From Shewanella algicola (GTDB taxonomy: Bacteria; Pseudomonadota; Gammaproteobacteria; Enterobacterales; Shewanellaceae): 32,939 nt of DNA. Positions 23,870 through 32,727 of this stretch are shown here, one piece after another (the stretch's first letter is position 1; each line of letters opens with the position of its first letter). The notes beneath the pieces were generated by a model. It was given only the letters and a program-made list of their open reading frames with translations. It was not told the DNA's origin and did not search any database. Where the stretch lies: NCBI RefSeq assembly GCF_014648035.1, contig NZ_BMQI01000052.1, positions 1-32,939 on the forward strand. Direction: 5' to 3'. Position numbers and translations under genes: made by a program.

Positions 23870-25825
23870 CTACGCATTGGCTTCGCTTATCCCGAGGTTT
23901 TGCTCAATATTGTCTACGCTGTTACTGACCTCGTGCGCAATGGTTTCGCTTTGTTCAAAAGCATGTTTAGCCCGTAGCATTAAGGTGTCCATTGCCGCGA
24001 CAAACTCATCAAGATAATGTACTTGTTGCTTGGCATGTTCGCTGCCCTGGTTAGCACTGTTGGCCATTGCACTGGCTTGTTGTTGCACCTGTTTAGCTAC
24101 GCTCAGTAAACTTTGGGCACGTGTTTTTTGTTGCTCAGAGGCGGCGCTAATGTCATTTACGCTTTGGCTTAATGCCTCATTTGAGCTGGTGAGCTGAGTT
24201 AATATCGCCATAATATCTTTGAGTGACAACTGGGTGCGATGAGATAAGCTACGCACCTCATCAGCCACTACCGCAAAGCCGCGACCTTGCTCGCCCGCTC
24301 TGGCCGCTTCAATGGCCGCGTTTAATGCCAGTAAGTTGGTTTGGTCGGCAATATTACCAATCACATCCACAATTTTAGCGGCATCATTCACCGAGGTACT
24401 CAACTGACTAAGTGAACGATTACATTGGTTTACCGTAGACAATGTATGTTCGGTTGCCGTTAATACGCCTTGAGCTTCTTGCTGGCTGGCTAACATGTCT
24501 GTCATGGTTTGTTGAGCGCTGTCGGTTAACTCACTAGACGACTGGTTTACTTGGTTGGCTAATTCAATTAAATCAGCGGTTTGCCCTTGTGCTTGTTGTA
24601 CTACGTCTTGGGTTTGTTGGGTGCTGTTAGACAGCGAGCCAATACGCGCCACTAACTCACTTAATGATTGCGATACCGCTGTCATATTGTGCTTTTGTTG
24701 CTCGTCTTCTTGTTCAAACCGCTGCAATAAGCGATTAAAATGCACAGCAATTTGGCCTGTTTCGCATTGGCTGGTCACCGCTAATGGTTCGCGTTGATTA
24801 GATTCGCTCAACATGGAAAAAGCGCGATTTAAGCGCCGTAATGGTGTGACGACACGGCGCTGCTGCAAAATAAGATAACAGACTGCAAATAGCGCTAACA
24901 CGCCAACCATGCCATACAGTAACCACTGCAAGCTGAGCTTTAATTGTTGGTCTGTTTGTTGTTGTGTTTCAGCTAACGCCACCAGTTGCTGCTCTACCTG
25001 GCTGGTGGCATTGATCAGCGCAGTTTGCACCACCTGATTTTCATTGAGCATAGCTTCGGTGTTGCTGACTTCTTTACTGTAGCGTTGGCTTAAACTCAGT
25101 AATTCTGAGCGAGGTGTTTCACCTACTTCAATTTGCTCTGGTTCATCGTCGCCTAACGCAAACTCGTCGACTTCTTCGGTGCGATAAATGCCGAGTAAAG
25201 GCAGTTGTTGTAATTGATCGTGCCAGGTGTTTAACGCATCAATGGTGAAATTTACGCTGTTGCTCACACCAGTATCTTTATCAATGAGTAAGGCTTGAGT
25301 GAGCTGCGATAACTGATACACCAGGCTGGGTAATTCTGTGCTGAGGGCGAGGTATTGTTGTGCCACGCTATTATTTTGCGGTGCCGATTGTGCATAACGG
25401 CTTAAGCTGCGGCTGTAACTGAGCATCTCCGATTCTGCAAACGCCAACAATTGACGCGGATTACCAGCTAATTTACCCGCAGCGCGATATTTTGTGTCTA
25501 AATCTTGTGTAAGTTGCACCATTAATTGGGTCAGCGAGGCGCTGTCGAGTTGTGGGTGTGCTTGTTGTAATGCACTGATGCTGTTAGTAATACTGCTTAT
25601 ATCTGTTCGGGCTTGCTGTAGATAATTGCTTTGACCAGTTTGCAAATATTTATCGATATTACGGCGCACATCATATTGAAAAGTATGCTGAATACGTTGC
25701 AGATTTTGGTTGAGTTGCTCACTCACTTGCCGTTGCTGATTACTCCACAACACGGTTGCAGCCAGCGAAGCCGCGAGGATAAGTAGTAACGCCGATGCGC
25801 CCAACGATAAGGTTGATATTTTCAT
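23870..25825 (-). CDS. Methyl-accepting chemotaxis protein
   Basis: This 651-residue receptor has a first membrane segment (about 7-27), a long helical periplasmic sensor (about 28-300) with an acidic insert (DEFALGDDEPEQIEVGE, about 220), and a second membrane segment (LLYGMVGVLALFAVCYLIL). HAMP and a cytoplasmic signalling hairpin follow. The hairpin tip NIADQTNLLALNAAIEAARA is fully conserved, with GEQGRGFAVVADEVRSL next to it. No CheB/CheR-tethering pentapeptide is seen at the C-terminus. The ligand is unknown. No chemotaxis genes are adjacent, so it is an orphan receptor. Confidence 0.93.
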   Translation of the reverse strand: MKISTLSLGASALLLILAASLAATVLWSNQQRQVSEQLNQNLQRIQHTFQYDVRRNIDKYLQTGQSNYLQQARTDISSITNSISALQQAHPQLDSASLTQLMVQLTQDLDTKYRAAGKLAGNPRQLLAFAESEMLSYSRSLSRYAQSAPQNNSVAQQYLALSTELPSLVYQLSQLTQALLIDKDTGVSNSVNFTIDALNTWHDQLQQLPLLGIYRTEEVDEFALGDDEPEQIEVGETPRSELLSLSQRYSKEVSNTEAMLNENQVVQTALINATSQVEQQLVALAETQQQTDQQLKLSLQWLLYGMVGVLALFAVCYLILQQRRVVTPLRRLNRAFSMLSESNQREPLAVTSQCETGQIAVHFNRLLQRFEQEDEQQKHNMTAVSQSLSELVARIGSLSNSTQQTQDVVQQAQGQTADLIELANQVNQSSSELTDSAQQTMTDMLASQQEAQGVLTATEHTLSTVNQCNRSLSQLSTSVNDAAKIVDVIGNIADQTNLLALNAAIEAARAGEQGRGFAVVADEVRSLSHRTQLSLKDIMAILTQLTSSNEALSQSVNDISAASEQQKTRAQSLLSVAKQVQQQASAMANSANQGSEHAKQQVHYLDEFVAAMDTLMLRAKHAFEQSETIAHEVSNSVDNIEQNLGISEANA

Positions 25826-26138
25826 TTAATAAAAACTCAAGCAATTTCCATTGTGGGTATTTTATGGCACTAATATGACAGTTTATCGTGCGGGGGTGAG
25901 ACTTATTGCTTGATAATCAATTTGATTTATTTTTATTAATTATCAGTGGTTTATTGTTTGTGGTTGATGGCAACAAAAGTGAAACAGGGAATATTGTGGT
26001 GGTTAGCTGTTAAGCAGTGCAATTTAATGAGTGATAATTAACCAGTTGTCATAGATGAGTCACATAAGTGCGCGGCATTGACACATTGCTTTATATTTAG
26101 CGTAACAGTACGGTAAAACGTACCCGAAATAAATAGCA
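25826..26138. other. 313-base non-coding region between envZ and the chemoreceptor gene
   Basis: No ORF is supported. A small inverted repeat GTACG...CGTAC lies around 26108-26123 just after the envZ stop on the minus strand, without a T-run. A sequence CGATAA resembling a FliA -10 element lies about 58 bases before the chemoreceptor start, but no matching -35 was found. Confidence 0.4.
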
Positions 26139-27482
26139 TCAATTGTCTGCGAGTTTTTTATCCATTAATGGCAGCCAAACCTGAGCTTTTAAACCACCTT
26201 GGGGGCGATTAGACAATTTTATTTTGCCATGGTGGCGGTCAATAATCCGTTTAATAATCGCCAGTCCTAAGCCCGAACCGACACTACCACGGGCGGTGTC
26301 ACCTTGAGTGAAGGGCTGAAATAACTGCTCAACCTGAGACTCATCAATGCCTGGGCCATTATCTTCAACGCTAAAGCAGACTGATTTACCCTGGCGGTAT
26401 GAGCTGATTTTAATCCAACCATTGCCGTAACGAAACGCGTTTTCTACCAGGTTGCTCAGTACACGTTTAATCGCCACGCTGTTCATGGCAATGTCTGGGC
26501 AGTTGCCTAGCGACAGCTCTATGGTTTCTTCGCGATGAGATTCCTGTTGGCTAATCTCCTGGATTAAGCGATTAATCTGGTCTGGCTCGCGCACACCTTC
26601 ACGGTCATTACGGATATAGGTAATAAATTGATTGATAATCGCATCCATGTCTTCAATGTCGGTAACGATGCCTTCTTTTAAATATTGGTCTTCTTCAACC
26701 ATCATTTCAGACGCTAAGCGAATACGAGTCAGTGGCGTGCGCAGGTCGTGGGAGATACCGGCCATGAGTAAGGCGCGGTCTTGCTCAAGTTGTTTCATGC
26801 TATGCGCCATTTGATTAAACGCATGGGTTACTTCAACAATTTCGGTTGAGCCGCTTAACGGCAATGTGGGCGGGAAGTCGCCTTGAGACACCGCAACTGC
26901 GGCTTTTTGTAAGCGTTTTAATGGCCTGTTTTGTCTACGGGCAAATAACCAGCCGCCGGCGACACTGAGCGCGCCTATCACTAATAAATACAGGGTTAAT
27001 GGCGATAAGTCAGACTCGTTAATGCCGGTTAAGGGTACTTTAATCCACAGCGTGGGGGCTTGAGGTGGCTTAATCCACACGTCGAGATTTTCACCCTGAG
27101 AAAAACGCACCTCGGCTTCACCGCCCAAATAAACCGACATTTGTTCAGACAAAAAGCTGTAATAAGTGGCCTGGCCGAGTCCGGCTTCTTGTGCTTGTTT
27201 TTGGTTGTAAACCGTCATGCCATCGTCACGCACTTTGGCGTTTAAGGCATCAACCATGGTGAGATGTTCGCGGCCAACATCCACGCCATCAACAAATAAT
27301 ATGTTGATTTGGCGGGCAATCAGTTGGTTAATTTGCTCGTAACTGGGCTTGATAAAGTAAACGGCGACCGACCAATACGACACTAATTGATTGATCAGCA
27401 ATAAGCTGCCAATCAATAATACCGTTTGGCTAAACGCGCTTCGAGGTAAGAAGCGTTGCCACCATTTTAACTTGAGTTCCAT
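26139..27482 (-). CDS. envZ: Osmolarity sensor histidine kinase EnvZ
   Basis: This 447-residue kinase is close to the E. coli length (450). The first membrane segment is about 19-45, the periplasmic domain about 46-158, and the second segment 162-181. HAMP follows, then the dimerisation domain with the H-box GISHDLRTPLTRIRLASEMM (phosphorylated His245). The ATP-binding domain has the N box (NLVENAFRYG), DNGPGID and GSGLGLAII. It phosphorylates and dephosphorylates OmpR to control porins and other envelope genes. The start is 3 bases after the ompR stop, so the two are co-translated. Confidence 0.95.
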   Translation of the reverse strand: MELKLKWWQRFLPRSAFSQTVLLIGSLLLINQLVSYWSVAVYFIKPSYEQINQLIARQINILFVDGVDVGREHLTMVDALNAKVRDDGMTVYNQKQAQEAGLGQATYYSFLSEQMSVYLGGEAEVRFSQGENLDVWIKPPQAPTLWIKVPLTGINESDLSPLTLYLLVIGALSVAGGWLFARRQNRPLKRLQKAAVAVSQGDFPPTLPLSGSTEIVEVTHAFNQMAHSMKQLEQDRALLMAGISHDLRTPLTRIRLASEMMVEEDQYLKEGIVTDIEDMDAIINQFITYIRNDREGVREPDQINRLIQEISQQESHREETIELSLGNCPDIAMNSVAIKRVLSNLVENAFRYGNGWIKISSYRQGKSVCFSVEDNGPGIDESQVEQLFQPFTQGDTARGSVGSGLGLAIIKRIIDRHHGKIKLSNRPQGGLKAQVWLPLMDKKLADN

Positions 27483-27485
27483 GAA

Positions 27486-28211
27486 TTACTTACGCGTGGC
27501 GCCGTCGGGTACAAATACATAACCTAAACCCCAAACAGTTTGAATATAGCGTGGGTTGGCGGCATCTTTTTCAATTAAACGGCGTAGGCGAGACACTTGC
27601 ACATCGATAGAGCGCTCAAGGGCAGAGTAGTCACGACCGCGAGCAAGGTTCATTAGTTTATCGCGTGATAAAGGCTCACGTGGGTGGTTAACCAGCACTT
27701 TTAATACGGCAAACTCGCCGCTAGTGAGGGCAATGCTTTCGTCACCATGAAACATCTCGCGCGTAGCTAAATTCAGTGAAAACTCACCAAACTCAATCAT
27801 TTCTTCTTGCTGCGCAGGGGCTCCTGGTACTTCAGCGGTTTGACGACGCATTACCGCTTTAATTCGTGCTAATAACTCACGTGGATTAAAAGGTTTAGGT
27901 AAATAGTCATCTGCACCGAGTTCAAGGCCAATAATACGGTCGACTTCATCGCCTTTAGCGGTGAGCATCACAATAGGAATTGGGTTTTCTTGCTGGCGTA
28001 AACGGCGGCAAATAGACAAGCCATCTTCACCGGGTAGCATCAAGTCGAGTACTAAAAGGTGAAAGTTTTCGCGCTCAAGTAATCGGTCCATTTGTTCAGC
28101 ATTGGCTGCGCTACGTACTTGAAAGCCTTGCTCAAGCAAGTAACGTTCTAATAATGAACGTAATCTCATGTCGTCATCGACAACGAGAATCTTAGAGGTT
28201 TCTTGGCCCAT
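27486..28211 (-). CDS. ompR: Response regulator OmpR
   Basis: The ATG at 28211 has AAAGGA upstream; the product has 241 residues. The receiver domain (about 7-120) has the acid pocket VVDDD at 10-14, the phosphorylated Asp56 (LVLDLMLPGEDG), a Thr in MLTAKG and Lys in LPKPFNPRELLARI. The winged-helix DNA-binding domain (about 137-235) contains LTSGEFAVLKVL and RSIDVQVSRLRRLIE, closely matching E. coli OmpR. It controls porin genes and osmotic response together with EnvZ. It is followed directly by envZ. Confidence 0.96.
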   Translation of the reverse strand: MGQETSKILVVDDDMRLRSLLERYLLEQGFQVRSAANAEQMDRLLERENFHLLVLDLMLPGEDGLSICRRLRQQENPIPIVMLTAKGDEVDRIIGLELGADDYLPKPFNPRELLARIKAVMRRQTAEVPGAPAQQEEMIEFGEFSLNLATREMFHGDESIALTSGEFAVLKVLVNHPREPLSRDKLMNLARGRDYSALERSIDVQVSRLRRLIEKDAANPRYIQTVWGLGYVFVPDGATRK

Positions 28212-28328
28212 GGAATATCCTTTAAACACTAAATTGATACCAGCAATGGCTCAGTATGAAGTGTAATCACTTGAATTTGAATAGCTGATTGCAGCAGAAA
28301 TTGTAACTAAATAGCTGTAAATGCCGCT

Positions 28329-29126
28329 TTATTGTTTAAAAAGCAGCAAATGATCAGTGTTGTGGTCGGTATCTTGGTCAAAAGATAAAGCCAGTTGTTG
28401 GCGCATAGGGTGAAAAATCATGCGAGGTAATGCGGATTTCAGTTGTGGGTGGCTATCAAAAATAGGCTCACTAAATTCTTGCTGTTCTTCAAAGCGGCCC
28501 CATTGTAAGTGGGTATTGTGCGGATGAATGTGAGGGTCTTGATGTAAGTTCACATTCACTAAAGCGTAATAACCGCTGCTGAGCAACACAACACTACTTA
28601 ATGCGGGCGTTGATAATTGATGCCAGACGCCGAAGATAGATTGGCGCTTATAGGCATAATAGTTATGTTGTTCATCGCTAATGCTGTCTGCGTTAGTGTC
28701 GATAGTGAAGACTAACTTTTTTGATTCTATATCAAGCGCGATATGCGGCTTGGGATGGGTAATTTGATACGCCACCAGGCCCAATAGCGGATTATTGCTA
28801 TAGCTGGCCATAAAGCGCACACCATTAGGTTCAACAACGAGTCGGCCCCATTCGGCCACGCTTTGATGCGGCGTTAGGTGGTTGAGCTTGATGTATAAAT
28901 AGCTTAAGTCACGGTTTAATTGCAGTAAGGTGATGTGCTCTGGAGTATCGATAATCCAATTGCCGAAAAATGCGTGCTGAACATTTGAGGTTAATGTTTG
29001 CGATGTCGCGTTGACGGGCACCACTAACGTTAGGAACATCATCAAAGACAGAATGCATAAGCGCAATGTTTTGTTAGCGGAATTGATGAGGCCACTAAGT
29101 AACTGGATAGTTAACGCGGTAAACAT
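28329..29126 (-). CDS. Secreted hypothetical protein with two similar modules
   Basis: I know no family for this 265-residue protein. AAGGG precedes the ATG. The first 40 residues form a long signal sequence (hydrophobic LCILSLMMFLTLVVPVNA), giving an exported product of about 225 residues. Two modules of about 110 residues are similar: FFGNW (53-57) with EWGR (92-95), and IFGVW (164-168) with QWGR (208-211). Each is followed by a beta-rich part ending in a hydrophobic strand (LVFTID, LALSFD). The pattern suggests duplicated small beta-barrels, lipocalin-like in look. His-rich HQDPHIHPHNTH (about 195-206) lies between. It is upstream of ompR in the same direction, with 117 bases between. Confidence 0.6.
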   Translation of the reverse strand: MFTALTIQLLSGLINSANKTLRLCILSLMMFLTLVVPVNATSQTLTSNVQHAFFGNWIIDTPEHITLLQLNRDLSYLYIKLNHLTPHQSVAEWGRLVVEPNGVRFMASYSNNPLLGLVAYQITHPKPHIALDIESKKLVFTIDTNADSISDEQHNYYAYKRQSIFGVWHQLSTPALSSVVLLSSGYYALVNVNLHQDPHIHPHNTHLQWGRFEEQQEFSEPIFDSHPQLKSALPRMIFHPMRQQLALSFDQDTDHNTDHLLLFKQ

Positions 29127-29156
29127 AATATCCCTTTATGTTTTTAGAGTGAGTAA

Positions 29157-29447
29157 ATACCCAAACAACCTGAAGATGCTCGATTTCAGCAAGAGTTTAC
29201 ACGCGTTTAGGCAAGGCATTGATTGCGGGTAATGGTCGTTCCCTTTCCAAAATCAGCTAAATTAACAAAAGCCGCAGCATAAACACGTGTAAAACTTGCC
29301 CTTTGGGAGTTTCACCGTGTTCCCTGATTATTAAATCAAGAGCGTTGTTGCGCTAATTTATAAGGTACCTACATTACCGCATTAACGCGCCTAGTATTGA
29401 AAACACGGTGAAGCTCTGAAACACGGATCTTCAAGTTGATTGGGTAT
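29157..29447. mobile_element. MITE-like element, 291 bases, imperfect terminal inverted repeats
   Basis: The first 21 bases (29157-29177, starting ATACCCAA) and the last 21 (29427-29447) are inverted copies with 19 of 21 matching. Weaker similarity continues inward for about 80 bases. An internal inverted pair is also seen: 29189-29212 (around TTTACACGCGTTTA) against 29277-29299 (around AAACACGTGTAAAA). No transposase is encoded and no clear target duplication is seen. It may be a miniature transposon or long dispersed repeat moved by another element. Confidence 0.6.
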
Positions 29448-29596
29448 AGACCGAACTGCATGCGGTAATTTAAATGAGCTTTAACCCTAGTCAACAATGC
29501 TGAATAAGCAAGTAAAAAGCCCGCAGCATAGGCTAACGAGCTTTGTATTGGGTGACTGTCTTATGCCATGCGATTTTAATAAGCATGAGGATTACG

Positions 29597-29803
29597 TTAT
29601 TAACCTCAACTCTGGATAAGAGAGGTATTGATAACGATATAAATCAATAGATTGACTAAAATCCACTGTCAAGCTTGTGATTTGTTTTGCTAACAAGGCG
29701 AATTAACGCGTCAATAGTTAGCCTATTGCAAGTTAATTCAACGCAGTGAGGAAGGCAAAGGACTGCTTGAAAGGCGTTTGTTATCCAGAGCTGAGGTTTA
29801 TTA
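29597..29803. mobile_element. MITE-like element, 207 bases, imperfect terminal inverted repeats
   Basis: A 23-base arm at 29597-29619 (core AACCTCAACTCTGGATAA) is matched by an inverted arm at 29781-29803 (core TTATCCAGAGCTGAGGTT), 20 of 23 identical. Inside lies a hairpin at 29701-29738. No coding capacity is seen. A copy of the right arm also occurs at bases 41-63 of the window (20 of 23). Confidence 0.6.
29701..29738. repeat. Hairpin within the second element
   Basis: Outer stem AATTAAC/GTTAATT (29701-29707, 29732-29738), a small internal loop, inner stem CAATAG/CTATTG (29712-29717, 29723-29728) and a five-base loop. Confidence 0.55.
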
Positions 29804-29832
29804 CCGATAAAAGTTACACGTCATTTCAACGG

Positions 29833-29857
29833 CTCATTTACTGCGCAAATAAATGAG
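29833..29857. other. Hairpin upstream of sulP
   Basis: CTCATTTA (29833-29840) pairs perfectly with TAAATGAG (29850-29857) around a 9-base loop. Confidence 0.45.
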
Positions 29858-29973
29858 GCTTAATAAGGAAAAATATCGATTATTTTTACGACAGATTTTG
29901 ACTTTCGACGGGCTGAACTATATCCTTTGTCGCTGCTTTACGCTGCCCTTTGTAGTTAAAGCGAAATCTTATG

Positions 29974-29991
29974 CATGTAAGCTCTTACATG
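29974..29991. promoter_or_regulatory. Palindrome upstream of the SulP operon, candidate operator
   Basis: CATGTAAG-CT-CTTACATG is a perfect 8-2-8 inverted repeat about 205 bases before the SulP start. A second perfect pair, TGGATTG-CGA-CAATCCA, lies at 30030-30046. The regulators are unknown. Confidence 0.4.
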
Positions 29992-30194
29992 TCATGAAAA
30001 TAAGCTGCATTAGTTAACCCCTTCCTGATTGGATTGCGACAATCCATTTACAGTGGCAGTTTTGCTTTACCTCATATTTGATAGCATCTCGTTACATGAC
30101 AGAACAACAGCTTAAAGACTGTAGTCGATACATCTATTTCGGCTAAGTATGTAATTTTGAAATAAATGATTAAATTTTAAACAGAGTGAATAAC

Positions 30195-31685
30195 ATGATA
30201 CAAACCATGAAAAAAGAATGGTTCTCTAACATCCGCGGCGATCTATTAGCTGGCCTTGTGGTTGCGCTGGCGCTAATTCCTGAGGCCATTGCCTTTTCGA
30301 TTATTGCCGGTGTTGACCCTAAAGTGGGGCTTTATGCTTCGTTCTGTATTGCGGTAGTGATTGCATTTACCGGTGGCCGTCCAGGGATGATCTCTGCTGC
30401 AACGGGTGCAATGGCACTGTTAATGGTGACCTTAGTAAAAGAGCACGGCCTTGAGTACTTATTGGCTGCCACTTTATTAACTGGTGTATTCCAGATTGCT
30501 GCAGGTTATTTAAAGTTAGGTAACTTAATGCGCTTTGTATCGCGCTCGGTGGTGACCGGTTTTGTGAACGCCTTGGCGATTTTAATCTTTATGGCGCAAG
30601 TACCAGAGCTGATTGACGTGACTTGGCATGTTTACGCCATGACCGCCACAGGCCTCGGGATTATTTACTTATTCCCGCTTATTCCGGTTATTGGTAAATC
30701 ATTACCGTCACCATTAGTGTGCATTGTCGGGTTAACCATTTTTGCGGTATTTATGGGCATTGATGTGCGTACCGTAGGCGACATGGGCCAACTGCCAGAT
30801 ACATTGCCTATCTTCTTGTGGCCAGAAGTGCCATTGACTCTTGAAACTCTGATGATCATCTTGCCTTATTCAGCAGGTCTTGCGGTGGTTGGTTTGCTTG
30901 AATCAATGATGACAGCCACTATTGTTGATGATTTAACCGACACCCAAAGTGATAAAAACCGTGAGTGTAAAGGCCAAGGTATTGCCAACATTGGCGCTGG
31001 CTTAATGGGCGGCATGGCGGGTTGTGCGATGATTGGTCAGTCGATTATCAACGTTAAATCAGGCGGCCGTGGTCGTTTATCAACGTTTGCAGCCGGTGTG
31101 TTTTTGCTGATTCTAATCGTATTCCTCGGTGACTGGTTAAAGCTTATCCCTATGGCCGCTTTAGTTGCGGTAATGATCATGGTGTCTATCGGGACGTTCT
31201 CTTGGGATTCAATCCGTAACCTTAAACATCACCCAATGTCGACAAACCTTGTGATGGTGGCCACGGTTGTGGTTGTTGTTGCTACCCATAACCTGGCGAT
31301 TGGGGTATTTGTAGGGGTGTTATTGGCTTCATTATTCTTTGCCAATAAAGTGGGCCGATTCATGGTGGTTAAAAGTTCAGACATTACTGCTGAAACTGGC
31401 CGTCATTATCAAATTGTTGGCCAGGTGTTTTTTGCCTCGGCAGATAAGTTTAGCCAATCATTTGATTTTAAAGAAGTGGTCGATAAAGTCACTATCGACT
31501 TATCACTAGCGCATTTTTGGGATATCACCGCAGTATCGGCGCTCGATAAAGTGGTGATTAAATTCCGCCGTGATGGCACCGAGGTTGAGTTAATTGGCTT
31601 AAATGAAGCCAGTGCAACCATCGTTGATAAATTCGGGGTGCACGATAAACCTGAAGAAGTCGAAAAAATGATGTCTGGTCACTAA
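30195..31685 (+). CDS. SulP/SLC26 family anion transporter with STAS domain
   Basis: Numbering from the ATG at 30195 (a GTG at 30186 and ATG at 30207 are also in frame) the product has 496 residues. SLC26 hallmarks appear at once: RGDLLAGLVVALALIPEAIAFSIIAGVDP, then GLYASF and GGRPGMISAATGAMA. About 10-12 membrane segments span residues 12-400. A short C-terminal STAS domain (about 405-490) follows. The family carries sulfate, bicarbonate or dicarboxylates. BicA-type bicarbonate and DauA-type dicarboxylate uptake are both possible. It is followed after 31 bases by a universal stress protein gene, a common pairing with SulP proteins in marine bacteria. Confidence 0.9.
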   Translation: MIQTMKKEWFSNIRGDLLAGLVVALALIPEAIAFSIIAGVDPKVGLYASFCIAVVIAFTGGRPGMISAATGAMALLMVTLVKEHGLEYLLAATLLTGVFQIAAGYLKLGNLMRFVSRSVVTGFVNALAILIFMAQVPELIDVTWHVYAMTATGLGIIYLFPLIPVIGKSLPSPLVCIVGLTIFAVFMGIDVRTVGDMGQLPDTLPIFLWPEVPLTLETLMIILPYSAGLAVVGLLESMMTATIVDDLTDTQSDKNRECKGQGIANIGAGLMGGMAGCAMIGQSIINVKSGGRGRLSTFAAGVFLLILIVFLGDWLKLIPMAALVAVMIMVSIGTFSWDSIRNLKHHPMSTNLVMVATVVVVVATHNLAIGVFVGVLLASLFFANKVGRFMVVKSSDITAETGRHYQIVGQVFFASADKFSQSFDFKEVVDKVTIDLSLAHFWDITAVSALDKVVIKFRRDGTEVELIGLNEASATIVDKFGVHDKPEEVEKMMSGH

Positions 31686-31716
31686 CCCTGAGCAACACCA
31701 CAAAAGGAGAACAATA

Positions 31717-32565
31717 ATGACAAATGTGATTGCTTGTATCGACGGTTCAAAAGCCACCTTAGCGGTCTGTAATGCCAGCGTGTGGGCCGCCACTCAAATG
31801 GCTGCGCCAGTGACCTTGTTACATGTATTAGATAAATCTGTGTATCCAACACAATTGAATTTATCTGGCAGCATTGGTTTAGGTACGCGTGAGCACCTAC
31901 TCGACGAAATGGTTGAGATTGAAGGCCGCAGAAGTAAATTGGCACTCGAGCAAGGCAAATATATGCTCGAAGATGCTAAAACCTGTGTGAATAAGCAGCA
32001 AGCTAGCGTTGCGGTAGACACCTTACAGCGTCATGGCGACTTAATTGAAACCTTGTTAGAACAAGAGCCTAATGCACGCTTAGTGGTGATGGGGCGTCAA
32101 GGCGAGCAACACCAGGACCAACCCATTGGTAGCCATATTGAGAGTGTTATCCGCACGCTTAAGCAACCGATTTTAGTGGTAATGCCTGAGTTTACTGCAC
32201 CTAAGCGTTTTATCTTTGCTTACGACGGCAGTGCTACCGCGAAAAAGGCCCTAGCTCGCGTGGCAGCCAGCCCTTTGCTTAAAGGTTTAGCGTGTCACTT
32301 AGTGATGGTGTCAGACAATCAAACGCAAGCCAGTGCAGAATTAGCCGCAGCGGCAGACACCTTAAACGGTGCAGACTTTACCGTGAGCACCGCAGTATGT
32401 CAGGGTGAAGTGCAAGCTGCATTAGAAACATACCAAGTTGAGCATAACATCGACCTAATGGTCATGGGCGCTTACGGCCATTCGCGTATTCGCGAGTTTT
32501 TTGTGGGTAGCAATACCACCAGAATGATCAGCAAAAGCAAAATCCCGTTATTACTGCTGCGTTAA
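31717..32565 (+). CDS. Tandem universal stress protein (UspE/UspA type)
   Basis: This 282-residue protein has two Usp domains (about 1-156 and 162-282). The second has an intact ATP-binding G-2x-G-9x-G(S/T) motif, GAYGHSRIREFFVGSNT. The first, GRQGEQHQDQPIGS, has the spacer shortened by one residue and may bind nucleotide poorly. AAAAGGAG precedes the ATG. It lies 31 bases behind the SulP gene, so it is probably co-transcribed and may regulate that transporter, perhaps via its STAS domain (inference). Confidence 0.9.
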   Translation: MTNVIACIDGSKATLAVCNASVWAATQMAAPVTLLHVLDKSVYPTQLNLSGSIGLGTREHLLDEMVEIEGRRSKLALEQGKYMLEDAKTCVNKQQASVAVDTLQRHGDLIETLLEQEPNARLVVMGRQGEQHQDQPIGSHIESVIRTLKQPILVVMPEFTAPKRFIFAYDGSATAKKALARVAASPLLKGLACHLVMVSDNQTQASAELAAAADTLNGADFTVSTAVCQGEVQAALETYQVEHNIDLMVMGAYGHSRIREFFVGSNTTRMISKSKIPLLLLR

Positions 32566-32573
32566 TCATAATG

Positions 32574-32590
32574 GCTCGCTGATCGCGAGC
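32574..32590. other. Hairpin after the universal stress protein gene
   Basis: GCTCGC (32574-32579) pairs with GCGAGC (32585-32590), nine bases after the stop. There is no T-run. Confidence 0.35.
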
Positions 32591-32642
32591 GGTTATTAGC
32601 GGATTGCGATTAGCGAATAATAATGAGCTATGAACAAAGTGC

Positions 32643-32727
32643 TGATAGCTAAACCTTGATAGCGATAGTGAATAGTGTCAGTTGATAGCTAATAGCTGAT
32701 AGCTAAAAGTTAAAATTGATAGCTAAA
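32643..32727. repeat. Dispersed short repeat TGATAGCTAAA, five copies
   Basis: Copies start at 32643, 32657 (variant TGATAGCGA), 32683, 32697 and 32717. They are irregularly spaced in non-coding DNA between the Usp gene and a terminator; each contains the self-complementary TAGCTA. Confidence 0.65.

Larger units (their letters stand above)
29127..30194. other. 1.07-kb non-coding region with MITE-like elements and palindromes
   Basis: No ORF is supported here. Two repeat-like elements (29157-29447 and 29597-29803) lie in it, with hairpins at 29701-29738 and 29833-29857. An 8-2-8 palindrome (29974-29991) and a 7-3-7 hairpin (30030-30046) come before the SulP gene. Translation gives only short, stop-interrupted pieces. 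Confidence 0.65.

Noticed and set aside
25883..25891. FliA-like -10 element (GCACGATAA) before the chemoreceptor gene
   Set aside because: An extra base interrupts the consensus and no -35 TAAA lies at the correct distance, so flagellar sigma control is not supported.
29011..29232. 73-residue plus-strand ORF reaching into the first MITE-like element
   Set aside because: It is antisense to the signal-sequence region of the unknown secreted protein and ends inside repeat DNA; no ribosome site.
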